Below are positions 24,561 through 35,505 of a DNA stretch of 64,000 nt, in pieces; position 1 is the first letter of the stretch, and each line of letters opens with the position of its first letter. A program made the translations under genes and the position numbers. The stretch lies in assembly GCA_027627225.1 (NCBI GenBank), contig CM051027.1:87962451-88026450 (forward strand), read 5' to 3'. The notes under the pieces are model-generated. The model made no database searches, had not been told where the DNA came from, and saw nothing but the letters and a program-made list of their open reading frames with translations. Source of the stretch: Congeria kusceri (lineage: Eukaryota; Mollusca; Bivalvia; Myida; Dreissenidae).

Positions 24561-25331
24561 GTAAAATAATTTCCCTTCACCATGGTCACTTGTGGCCATC
24601 AAGAACAGTAGCCATACTTTCTTAAGGACACCCAGCAACTAATTAATAGAAAAGGAAAGAAACCAGCTCAAGCCCTGCTGATACTCTTAAAACAGATTCA
24701 TTTGGGTAAAAACTTGTCACTTTGACAAAATAATTTCCTCTTAGAGGCCAAACAATCCTGGGGCATTATCTCGGACTAATTATCTGCTTATTTCAATAGC
24801 ATTGTCAAGAAAGTAGCTTTCTTTTATTTGGAAGCATCTGACCAAATGCTACTGAATTAATATTTCTGTAGAAGCAATTTTCATCCAAATGTTTGCATCT
24901 TAAATTGAATGAATGTTTTATATTCAGTTAAATAAAAATCTAATCGGAAAATCTCAGCCAATTCTTTGTTAACCAGTCCCAGTTTCTAGACTATGTGTTT
25001 TATTTTAATTACTTGGCAATAAAGTAACAATAAAAATCTTAAGTTCTCAAAAAATCACATTTTAAGGGTTTTAATGACAAATTAATTTTGTAAACATTTT
25101 CAAAATTCTTTTCAGACAAACATATAAGCTGTGTTAAAAGTGAAAATTTAGTTACCAAATTTAGTTTTTTTCAAACCCATGAGTAACAAACCTACTTTAT
25201 ATATTCACAGAGGTTTGTAACATTTAGCCTTTTAGCCATTTAGCTTTTTTTCCTAGTCAATATCCAAATCTGATGCAGTTTCTTTTTAAATGACCATTGC
25301 TGAAAAAATGTGTGTACATTATTTCATGTCT
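24561..25331. other. unique AT-rich non-coding region
   Basis: No gene, array or element ends are seen. Confidence 0.5.
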
Positions 25332-25615
25332 GGCCTGGCTAGCTCAGTTGGTAGAGCGCCAGAGTTCGAACCCCAGACCGGCCACATAACTTGTGTGGGG
25401 ATTGGTCATGAAATTATTTCTACGGCCATTCTCCCCCTACATCGTATTCAAGCAGGGCAGTTGTCAGTTACTGGCATATGTATGTGCATTTAGTACTGGT
25501 CAACGGCTCAGATCGGCTAAGCTTTCCCAGGAAAAGTGTGAGTAGGCTAACTGACCACCGTGATATGACTGAAATACTGTTAAAACTGCGAAAAAAACAA
25601 ACAAACCAACAAACA
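25332..25615 (+). mobile_element. tRNA-derived SINE, copy 1
   Basis: The tRNA-like head has GGCTAGCTCAGTTGGTAGAG (A box) and AGTTCGAACCCC (B box), but about 20 bp of the anticodon region are missing compared with copies 2 and 3. The body continues with TGTGTGGGGATTGGTCATGA, GGGCAGTTGTCAGTTACTGG, TTAGTACTGGT and CCAGGAAAAGTGTGAGTAGG, ending in an AAACAAACAAACC tail. ACATTATTTCATG before and ACATTATTTTATT after look like a target duplication. Transcription by RNA polymerase III and LINE-driven retrotransposition are inferred from the class. Confidence 0.9.
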
Positions 25616-26235
25616 TTATTTTATTCATTCACCATATTTATATGGAATGACAATATTTAATATTCAACACTACTGAATTCATGGGCATGTATGTGAATAC
25701 ATAACATACCATTTAAACAAAAAGGCTATTATACACAGTGTATGAAAATGCCATCCAGCATTGAGATTCATTTCATATACATTTATATAACATTTTAATT
25801 ACAAATATTAAAACCACTAAGTCTGAATAAGAGAAGAGAATTCCTAAAATGAAGGCAAGTTAATACATCAGGTATTAAAATGTTTTACCCAAGATTTTAG
25901 TGGCTTCCGAAGTCACTGTGATTGAAGTTTGTCATTTGTTTTACAATTATGATGCAAAGATTTTGATCAGGATAAACTGGCTTCACTTAATTAAAACTTC
26001 ATCCCTAAGCCTAACAAATTAAAATTCTAGCAACAACCTTGAAAGAGAAAAGCTTGCAAAATGTGGTGTCACTTCAATGAAAAAAGTACTATAATGATGA
26101 TTTTTGTTTCCTTGTTTATGGTTTATGACATGGAATAAGGCATATTTTATGCTGTAAACCAGCAAATACATCAGACAAAATATTTAAAATTAGCTCACAG
26201 TAAACATTTCAATAACAAGCAATAGCAGCTGCTCC
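25616..26235. other. unique AT-rich non-coding region
   Basis: Nothing recognised. Confidence 0.5.
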
Positions 26236-26690
26236 AAGGGGACCTTAACATATTGTCAAATTAACAATTTTCATAAGTTAATCACAGATTCCACCAAATA
26301 AAGTAAATGATATATTAGAAGCGAAACACACCCCTCACACGGAAATATATGGGAAATAATGTGTCGTTTATGGATAAACATCAGCTAAAAATCATAAAAG
26401 AACAAAGCGTTGGCTACGCTTTTCGCCTGTATTTTGGAAACACGTGTGTCACTTTCACAGTGTAAAAAATATACGTGAATGCTATTGTGCACTGTTAATC
26501 TGGCTGGGCAAGGGCTTAGCATAGCAGTCTTTTGATCAATACACCATACGTTTGAGCCCTGATGGAGGCAAACCTTTTTACTTTTTAATGCTTTTCTTTA
26601 TAAAATATTTTGTTTTTGTTAGTCCCGATGCTTTAGTTTTGCAGTTGAGACATTTAATGACATTTTTCATAAAGACAAAAAGCTGTAAAC
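26236..26690 (+). mobile_element. TTAA-type element with tRNA-like boxes, copy 2 (degenerate)
   Basis: The left end AAGGGGACCTTAACATATTG followed by TCAAATTAACAATTTTCA matches the left end of the 480-1066 element. The tRNA-like part (TGGGCAAGGGCTTAGCATAG near 26508 and CGTTTGAGCCC near 26550) and the T-rich region TATTTTGTTTTTGTTAG near 26605 match copy 1 in order. The right end has decayed (TTCATAAAGACAAAAAGCTG). The central palindrome of copy 1 is not seen here. Confidence 0.65.
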
Positions 26691-28039
26691 ATGTACATTG
26701 AATTGTGTCGTTTGAAGTTTCACAAATACTCTTACAATTGTATTGACAAATACACGATAAAGTTCACACAATGCAACCGACCCTACAACCTCGCTAGAAA
26801 AAGATTCTATCTTACAACAACAGGGTCACAAAATGACTGACAGTTTTGTCAACATATTTCCCCAACTTCTTTGATCAGTTTCATTTGCTGCAATTCAAAA
26901 ACAATACATCACACAATATGTGTCATTTTGGATGAAAATATTTCATACACCATTTCTCCGATCAAGATACACAAATCCCGTCTAATTGAACGGCTCATTT
27001 CGTGTAGCCCCATCTAATTTAGTGTGCTTATGGGTAAATATTTATGTAGCCATGCCCAAGATATTACATATTGAAAATTGCAGAGAATTTTACAAATTGG
27101 CTTTCAGCAGGGAAAGACTTACGATGGCCCTTCCGTATGTACACAAGACATTTTCAAAATAGATGTGCTCCTCAGTAAACATGAATGAGATATTACACCC
27201 TCTACACTTCATTAACTGACAAATGTTTGCAAATTGAAAATAATGTCATTGTGCGAAAACATCGTCCCGGCCGCATATGAATGCCACAGATCTGGACACA
27301 CAATTTATATTTATAATTTGTAGTTTTTTTGTCTCATTTTTGACATTTTTTCATCCTAGAGTAAGTTTTATGAATAAATAATAAAATTAAAACCTGGACG
27401 ACTGTAAAATTCTGCAGTTTCAACAAATACAAAATGTTTATGTCTGAAGACATCATTTGGAAACCTATTTCTATAGTTACCCTTGAAGTGTTAACATATT
27501 GATAATAGACGTTTTTTGTATAGACATTTAAAACATCAATTTATCAGTTTCAGAGACCAATGACAATGTGTGCTGTTACATGGTACATTAAAAAACGAAT
27601 TTTGCCAATTGCAACAAAATTAATACGTGTAGTTAACTAAAATGTTACAAAGGAATCAGACTGTTCAAAAACAAACCTTTATAGATTTTTCTTCTAATTA
27701 TTTGATTTCATCCACAGTACATTAGATAAACCACTGACATATTGGTTCCATGTTCATGTTTGATAAACTATTGGCCTATAAATACCATAACACACACAAA
27801 ATCACTTCATATTACATCATATTTCATTTCAATACATGAGAAAACAAAACTAGATATAACAAACATCCTGCAGATTAAGCAGTTGTAACAAAATGGTTTG
27901 GTATCACTTGACAACGGAACTCAGCCCTTGATGGATGACTCTAGTTGTTAAACTGTTGTACACATCGAGGCTCAAGGGTTCTCAAAACTGACAAGATCAT
28001 TCAAGTGGCCTTAGTTAGTCAAAACTAACACAGGATTGT
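26691..28039. other. unique non-coding region with a possible minus-strand micro-exon
   Basis: On the minus strand 27123-27170 (48 bp) lies between TTTACTGAG and GTAAGTC and reads EHIYFENVLCTYGRAI in one frame. A second frame is also open. Such short open exon-like intervals arise by chance, so I do not call a gene. Confidence 0.35.
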
Positions 28040-28256
28040 CGTTCTATTGCCCAGATTACTAAAATCAGACTGCATAGGCAGATCCAGGATGACACTTTCC
28101 ACCTACAGTAGATTTGTGTTTAAAAGAGACTTCCTTGACACAGAAAATACCATAAAAGGAAAGTGTCGTCCTGGATTAGCCTGTGCGGAACGCAGATGCA
28201 TTAAGCCCGGGTTTCTCACGACACACCTCATATATATATCTGTATCTATAGATAAT
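28040..28256. mobile_element. deleted copy of the palindromic MITE
   Basis: It carries GATGACACTTTCC, an AAAAGAGACTTCCTTGACA centre, GGAAAGTGTCGTCCTGGATT followed by AGCCTGTGCGG, and then jumps over the arm end to GCATTAAGCCCGGGTTTCTC. The left arm is mostly degraded (CAGATTACTAAAATCAG). Same family as 1112-1383. The 107-codon open frame here is incidental. Confidence 0.75.
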
Positions 28257-29350
28257 TATACCAAATTGCAGGTTAATGAATACTGGTCATCAAATCAAGT
28301 ACATAAACAAATTGTGTTTATAATGCAAACTTATTTTACAAAGACAAAAGTCAGTTCAAGGAAAACATAATTATGTCCGTTAAACGGTGGATCACGTAAT
28401 TCTGGAGTCTAATACCCTTTTGCATTGCCCCCCTGTTCTGACAATCATTGTATATTATATATCTTGGAAACAGTCTTTGCTCAATGGAGAAACTTATGCC
28501 AGAATGTGGAAATAACTCTTCTACTACTTTGATAATAATTATTGTCTATAAAATAAAACAAGAAGTATATTGTGTAATGAAGCCAATATTTCAAATTTAA
28601 TAAACATTATATTTTAGTTATACAATTTTTTTTTTAAGTTTGACTGTCCAAACATAATCTGTCAGTATTCATTTAATTCCAGAATGTAAATATATGTACG
28701 CTTTAAAAACAGAAGTCTGCAACTAACGCCTGTATACTTTTAGAAACACATGCAAATCATACTTGATACAAATATGGTACATCATAATTATGTCAAAATT
28801 AAATACTTATATTTGTTTTGTGATAAATGGATCATGATCTAACTCAATTCCAATATTAATTACAAATTTTACACAATCTACTATTAGGATAGATGGTTCA
28901 ATAAAAGATAAATTGCCAAGTCTGTGCTATGCAATCAATAAATAATACTTTTCTGTTAAACTATAATAGATAATGTACAACATTCTTGCCATTATGTTAA
29001 TTATGTGACCCCAAAGTTCTAAAGAATATCTGTCAAAGGAAACTATAACATTATGTTTTATTCTTAAATACAAATATATCATTAAATATTTTATCTTCTT
29101 TATTTTCTAAATTTTGATTAATTCACTTTTACAACCATACGTTTTTAATAGATAAACCTAACCTAAATTACAAAAAATTATTTCCTTTAAAAAGTCAGCT
29201 GCATTGATTTTTCTTGAATATTTATATTTTACAGTGTGAATTGCTTTCAATTAAACCCACAGACAAATCTAACTTCTTAGCTTTGTAAAATTTAAAGAAC
29301 CAAAAGGCTTATTTGCGCAAAAAGAGTTGTGACTTAATATTATCACTCTT
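28257..29350. other. unique AT-rich non-coding region
   Basis: Very AT-rich with no gene, array or ends recognised. Confidence 0.5.
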
Positions 29351-29520
29351 AGAAGAGCTGTCACTATCAGGTGACAAATGCCCCTGAAGGCGCTTTCAGT
29401 AGGTGCCACATTTACACCAAAATGAATCTCTGTAAATAAAAGTGAAAGAAAAATGTCAACTTTATTACATCAGTTAATATGGCTGCTCCAGAAAAACTTC
29501 AACCAAAATTTCAAAGTTAA
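29351..29520. mobile_element. head and 5' part of a tandem-core element (body M)
   Basis: AGAAGAGCTGTCACTATCAG then GTGACAAATGCCCC is the same design as the other heads: AAGAG, a hairpin (GTCAC...GTGAC) and a CCCC word. The following AAAATGAATCTCTGTAAAT and GAAAAACTTCAACCAAAATT stretch is cut at 29521 by a second head. No matching tail is seen. Confidence 0.55.
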
Positions 29521-29966
29521 ACAAGATTCTATGTTTAATAAACACACATGCCCCCCTTGGTGCTCGATAGCCTATTTCTTAGTCCAAATTTAGTCAAGGT
29601 CAAGGTCAAAGTGAGGTTGGGTGATATGGGTTGATTGGGGATAGCCATAAGAAACAACTGTGTAAGTATCTAAGTGTTGTAGGAAGCGGTGTTGGTGCTA
29701 GACGAAACGGTAAAATCTAGTTACCCAAGAAACAGCCCATTTGAATTATTATAAGCACAAATTAGGTCAAGGTCAAGGTCAAAGTGAGGTTGGCTAATAT
29801 GGGTGGATAGGGAATGGTCATAAGCAACAAATGTGTAAGTATCCAAGTGTTGTAGTAAGAGGTGTTGGTGCTAGACGAAACGGTAAAAATCTACTTAACC
29901 TTGTCACGGACGGAAGGACGGACGGTTGGATTTTAATATGCTCTCCTTCGAAGGCATAAAAACAAT
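29521..29966. mobile_element. HINE/pearl-like element, body C (copy 1)
   Basis: The head is ACAAGATTCTATGTTTAATA followed by AACACACATGCCCCCC, whose TGTTT...AAACA arms form a short hairpin. Two core units contain GGTCAAGGTCAAAGTGAGG, TTGGTGCTAGACGAAACGG and GTAAAATCTAGTT. The tail is GGACGGAAGGACGGACGG then TATGCTCTCCTTCGAAGGCA, a palindromic TATGC...GCATA right end unlike the GCTCAGGTGAGCT type. Copy 2 is at 40239-40975. The minus-strand open frame 29818-30012 is incidental. Confidence 0.7.
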
Positions 29967-30647
29967 TTAGTACTAGGTATAGAAATGTAATGTATAACAT
30001 CCCAGTAGACATATTAGTGATTCCTAACTAAATTCAAATATGGAAATAAACAGAATACTCCGTACATTTATTTTGTAGGTGCAATCAACATTTCACTTGT
30101 ATATTAATTATATACAGTCTTAACATACATATAATGGTGAGGTCAAAATCACCTAGAAATACCTAGAAAGGAACTGACATGAAAGTTTAATTATCTGAGT
30201 GTACTCATGTATTCTCAGCATACAACAACAAAAACAAGAACAACAGATAAGGGCAATGATAGCTGTTGTGTTACCCCAAAAATAGTATTGTTTTAAACTA
30301 GATAGTAGTCTAGTGTTCCTTTTTTGTGTAAGTTTTAAAAAATGCTACTAGAATATGCCTGCTCAGCTATAATACATCATAATTATGTTTGCATATGATT
30401 TCAATATACATACCTTCGGTCATGTATCTCTAGAACCACCACTTATATCTTAATGGTATTTAACATCATCCTTTAATTGTTGAACATATTGATGATTGTC
30501 ACATACAAATAATAATGTTGTTTTAATAGTTGTTTCTTAACTGTTTATCAATTGCTTTCAGAACAATGCAACTCCAATCAACATTACACAAACAATCTGC
30601 AAATTCCAATCACAACTGCTGAACTGTCAACACTGCTGATAAAGCCT
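29967..30647. other. unique AT-rich non-coding region
   Basis: Nothing recognised. Confidence 0.5.
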
Positions 30648-30845
30648 GTTACCCTACAATCCAAAGTATCTGTTTGTTAACTGTCTGCTCTTACTTTAAA
30701 TGCGGAACTGTTCTGTTACCCTACAATCCAAAGTATCTGTTTGTCAACTGTCTGCTCTTACTTTAAATGCGGAACTGTTCTGACCCTACAATCCAAAGTA
30801 TATGTTTGTTAACTGTCTGCTCTTACTTTAAATGCGGAACTGTTC
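30648..30845 (+). repeat. three 64-67-bp tandem repeats
   Basis: The unit contains CCCTACAATCCAAAGTAT, CTGTTTGTTAACTGTCTGCT and CTTACTTTAAATGCGGAACT. Copies differ at only two or three positions and the third lacks three bases at its start, so the array is young. Confidence 0.9.
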
Positions 30846-33589
30846 AAGCACACCATAGAGCTTCTTACTGGTCACAAGTTAAGCAAGTTAGCCACCTCCA
30901 ATGCTAGCTAGAGCCTGTATGAAACTATCACCAATACCTCGGTTAGCTGTCAGCCACCGTCTTCCCTTTTTCGTGTCTTCCAATGCTGCAATGCTGCCAA
31001 TGCCCTTCCTTATCAATATTAATAATAACTTAACATCTCTATCACTTACAAGGCAAATCGGATAAAAATGATGAAATTAATATTTTCAACAACTGCTTTG
31101 AGTGAACCAAACTTCTTTTATAAACAGCACTCCATGTCCATACACAAACTTTTTTGATCCTTTTTGGGATTGTATCAATGACAAGGCGCAAGCTGAATGA
31201 AAATACAAAGCACTGCTAATTGAATTTTGATTGGTTTATTGTTTAGCACACTTGGCCTTTCAACAGCCAGATTTAAATGACACACATAAAGCCCTCAACT
31301 GAGAAGGCTCTTCTGCATTGATTCATGTATATTTATGAGATTAACACAAAATCGGAATTAGAGCTAATGTGTTGGAACAACTTAAATTTAAATATTATAG
31401 CACTAAACAATTACTGACGGTTGAAAATCATGGCATTTGACATTTGACTATAAAACTATTTGAACTTTAAATAAAACCATACACTCCTGTCTGTTATATA
31501 ATCAACAATGTAGTAGATAGGAAGTCCACAAACAATTTTATAAGTAACTTTTTTATCTCAAAGAAACAATGCGATTTTAATTCTTCAACTTTTTTTTAAT
31601 TCACTTACAAATAAGAGTTGAGTGGCAGTTTGCTGAAATTAATATGAAATTATTCCAAAAGAAATGCTGCAATGTTGTTAAAGTAGCATTATGTATTTAT
31701 TGCCAATATGCTTAGTGATGTTGTTACAATAATCAGATTAGGACATTTATGGATTATTAACAGCTGCAACCAAAAACACATCACTTGAGCCCTTAAATTT
31801 GATGGATTTAATGGCAGTTCACAAGAAATGTAACATGTGGGACATCGGAAAGAATCTGTGCCCTTTACAGATTGTCCGGTTTATCTGAAAATATTATTAT
31901 CCTTCTTTAGAACGTGCCTCCATCTCAGGTATTTTTTAACCAAAGACAAGTTTTACAACTGGATATTTCGCTACAAAGCAGGCACATGTTGTCCCAATGA
32001 ATACAACGTGTGCAAGTCTCTGCATTTGACACGGAGCTTATGCACACACAAAAAAAGTATTAACAAGGATTCTAACATTGTGCAATGCCAATCGGACAGA
32101 GAACTTATAATTGCACATATTAGTTTTTATATACATTCCAATCAAAAATGCATTCATTATCGAAACCCACATACACATACATTGTACATACATTTCAGTG
32201 GATGCATTGCCAAATGTGTATTATTTTTACAGATCTGTGTCTTATGTGTACAATATTTAATGTTTACATTTAGAAATGCATTTGATTATACTTACATTAT
32301 ACTTACATGATAAATATTTATTGCCAACCAAGTGTAAGTCATTGCAAGCAACCCACCTGATCCTCAAATGCCATACCTTTTGCCAGGTGGACTGGTTTTG
32401 TAACTTGCTAATCAATTTCTTCTCAATTGTATAAACAGTAATGTAAACTTGATGTAAGTAATTGATCACAACAATCAGTCATCATTTTCATCTGTGATTC
32501 TAGCATGACTGTCGTTAAATGACCTTAACGTTTAAACCAATGAACCCATTTATGTTGAATGGATGTGCTGTTTAACTTCAATATGACATGAGGACCATGA
32601 ACTCGACCACTACAAATAAAAGTAAGTCACATTGCCATTTATATATATGTTATATCTAATAAGTATATATGTGACAAGCTAGTAAACATTTTTGCGTTTT
32701 TATGTAAAATATATATATATATAATATGTTCATTGTTCAGCCAATGGGCTTATCAGAATCTATTCTAGCCTCTTGACAATATCAAAGATGAATAATTGTA
32801 TGCAATGTTAAAAATATAAATTTTAATACATTTGCATCCTTCTACGATGGCCAAATCTATTATTGAAAAACATGGGCAAATTTTTTTACTGTTTTATAAA
32901 TGCATGTATTTGATACAAACTAAGATAAACTAAACATTCTGTATTTGCCAATAGTATACCAATTTGAAGAAACTGGAGACCTAGGGCTGTCTGGACCCAC
33001 CAGTCTCCCGCTACAATATCAAAATTACCAAACAATAATTATCATCACACCATAAAACACAAAATTAATTTCCCAGGTTCCTATGGGAGCATACGAAATG
33101 ATGTTGACTCGCATAGTTACCCTACCACCAGATTAAAATATGGACTCCTATTCCCAAATTATGTCTGCAGCTAACTGAATCAATTATTAAAAAACGTTAA
33201 TGGACATTTTAATGTTGAATTTGGGAGAATAATTACTAGCTAAATTAGGGAAAGTCTTTATTGCATTCCTGAAATCTGTATTTTTTTAAATTACAAAACG
33301 TTTTATGCAATTAGGGATGAAAATTATTGTATTTGTTAAGATGCTATTCATTAATCTTCATCAGTATTTCCCCTCAAATTCACCACAGACATCTGCTATC
33401 ATGATGAAGCAATAATGTGAAAATAAGTCAAGTGTCCTATGGATGAGGACCAAATGTCTGCGAGTGACTTCGCGGTATTGCTGGAACCAATCACTCAAAT
33501 AGCATGTGAAGTTAAGAAGTTAACCTGCATTTACGGAGAACCCATTATCAGTGTTTGCTTGTTATAATTATTAGTAACAAATGCAAATC
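30846..33589. other. unique AT-rich region with one 157-codon open frame
   Basis: 31837-32310 (+) is open for 157 codons from a GTG; the first ATG in frame is much later. It is rich in Cys, His, Ile, Leu and Tyr, shows no domain I know, and sits in AT-rich DNA with CACATACACATACA runs. I consider it chance. An (AT)n run lies at 32709-32722. No element ends are seen. Confidence 0.4.
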
Positions 33590-33885
33590 AAATGCCACGA
33601 AATGCTACTTTCAACTTTCTTAACGAATCACACTTTTTTAACCAATCGCATCATCAACATTTGTTGCGAACAATTCAGCATTATCATCTAATTTTTGGCG
33701 AACCAATCAGTTCACTGTCAAGTTTGTTTTTGTGTGCACTAATCACCATCTCTTATCGCTTTTTTGCAAAGCAATCATCATAATCTCTTTTTGTAAGGCG
33801 ATCACTTTAATATTGTGTACAGCTATCGCCATATTTTGTGAACCAATCACCATCATATTTTATGAACCAATCACCGAAATATCTT
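33590..33885 (+). repeat. degenerate ~40-bp array with CCAATCACCAT words
   Basis: Repeated words AACGAATCACAC, AACCAATCGCATCAT, GAACCAATCAG, CTAATCACCATC, GCAATCATCATAATC, GCGATCACTTTAATA, GAACCAATCACCATCATATT and GAACCAATCACCGAAATAT recur at 35-45 bp intervals separated by TTTTTTG-rich spacers. This is an old minisatellite; the last two units are the best preserved. The open frame at 33592-33783 reads through it. Confidence 0.65.
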
Positions 33886-33891
33886 CTTTTT

Positions 33892-34272
33892 TTACCTTTG
33901 ACCTTTAAGTGTGACCTTGACCTATGAGCTAGAAACACAGGTCTTGCGTGGGACGCATCTCCACATGGTTAACATTTGTGGAAAAATATTTTTAAATTCC
34001 CTGATGAATGATGATTTTACATTCTGGACAAGCTGCATTACGCCCATATTTGACATTTAACCTCTAAGTGTGACTTTGATCTTTGAGCTAGGGACACAGG
34101 TCTTGCGTGTGACCATTTAAGTTATTTTAAAATTCCCTGATAAATGATGAATTAACGTCCGGACAAGTTCGGACAGATGCACCGACAGACACACAGGCGC
34201 ACTCACACACTGAACTGCCATTGTAATAAATAAGTCGAGCTGAACGCAAGTGGGCTAAAAAAAAAAAGCAAT
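33892..34272. mobile_element. tandem-core element fragment (body J)
   Basis: Two units of about 160 bp carry CTTTGACCTTTAAGTGTGAC, ATGAGCTAGAAACACAGGTC, TCTTGCGTG and AAATTCCCTGATGAATGATG. They are followed by a GACAGATGCACCGACAGACA segment and a tail GTCGAGCTGAACGCAAGTGG then GCTAAAAAAAA. No head is seen; the left side abuts the CCAATCACC array. Confidence 0.6.
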
Positions 34273-35211
34273 ACTTTTATCACAATGAACAAACTCAGGA
34301 AACCAGTAGATACCATGCACACACTGGAAACACTAACTATGAACAAATCACAATTATCACTGTTCACAACCAAAGCATCAAATTAACCAACAAATGCACA
34401 AGACATACAAAACAGACGAATGCATGTGAACCAATTACTTATATCATCATCAAAGAATATAAGCATAAATGAAAATGAACTATACACAAAGCACTGGTAA
34501 TAAAACAATTATGATTTAAACTGATCAAAGAACATCCCATCATTAATCGGTCATTACAGCATGTATATCAAAATATAAATTAATTCCAGCGAAGAACGTG
34601 AACTAGCGACCATCAGAAATGACATTGCTAGTCAAAAACACCCCAAGCTATGGCCGTAATCAAGGACTGACCGGCCTTGTTGATGATCAAATCATCCTAT
34701 TAAGCCCCTTCTCACTGGACTGTCCTGGATGAGCTGTGTTGATCTGGCAAACAGCCCCTGGTGTTTTAAAATGTTTAATACAAATGGGAGTCACTGGGAA
34801 CAATATTAAGAACGGGCTTAATCCTGGAATTTCCTGGGCACTGCCGGTTCATTTCGGGTCTCTAATCTCCCTCTAGCATGATAAAACGTAGATTTCCAAG
34901 TGATGTGGGCTACTGTGAACCCATGCTTAGGGACAGCAGATCTTGGATGAAGAATGGTATAGTCCCATTTCGTACTGGTGGAGGCAGAGACATGAACATG
35001 AACGGGGTGTGCTGGTTTATCAGCTGGTTAAGCCCCGCTTGTGACAAAAAATAGGCAGTACACCTATGGTTGAGGCCGGTAGACCCCCATTTTATAAGGG
35101 ACTGATCCGGTTGAACAGGATTAGACTCAAAATGAACTACCAGTTGACTTATCAGCAAACAGCTTGCACCTTAGCCTTGACAAGAATCCTCCAGAAACAT
35201 TCTTTGACGCC
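34273..35211. other. non-coding; GC-richer patch of unknown origin
   Basis: 34600-35170 is distinctly richer in G and C than its surroundings and open frames overlap on both strands (34910-35158 minus, 35066-35326 plus), but I recognise no protein. It may be an old retroelement remnant or exonic relic. Confidence 0.35.
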
Positions 35212-35505
35212 TTTTGGGGATCGTGAGTTCGAATCCAATCCGGGGATCGTGAGTTTGAATCCCAGCCCGGCCACATTGTGTGGGGATTGGTCATTTATTC
35301 TACGGCACTTCTCCCACTACCTCTGATTCAAGTAGGGCAGTTGTCAGTTACTGGCATAGGTATGAGCACTTAGTACTGGTAAACTGCTTAGATCGGCTAA
35401 GCTTGCCCAGGAAAAGTTGGAGTAGGTTAACTGACCGCCGTGATATGACTAAAATACTGTTAAAATGGCTAAAACGGCGAAAAAATATATTTAAAAAAAA
35501 ATGTC
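35212..35505 (+). mobile_element. tRNA-derived SINE, copy 4 (5' damaged)
   Basis: The A-box half is missing. A GGGGATCGTGAGTTCGAATC segment holding the B box is duplicated in tandem, then AGCCCGGCCAC, GGGGATTGGTCAT, GGGCAGTTGTCAGTTACTGG, CTTAGTACTGGT, CAGGAAAAGTTGGAGTAGG and a short AT-rich tail follow as in copies 1-3. Confidence 0.85.

Noticed and set aside
25332..25400. A genuine tRNA gene
   Set aside because: It lacks the anticodon arm and continues into a SINE body shared with three other loci.
31837..32310. 157-codon open frame as a possible gene
   Set aside because: It begins at GTG, has no recognisable domain, lies in low-complexity AT-rich DNA and lacks splice or promoter context.
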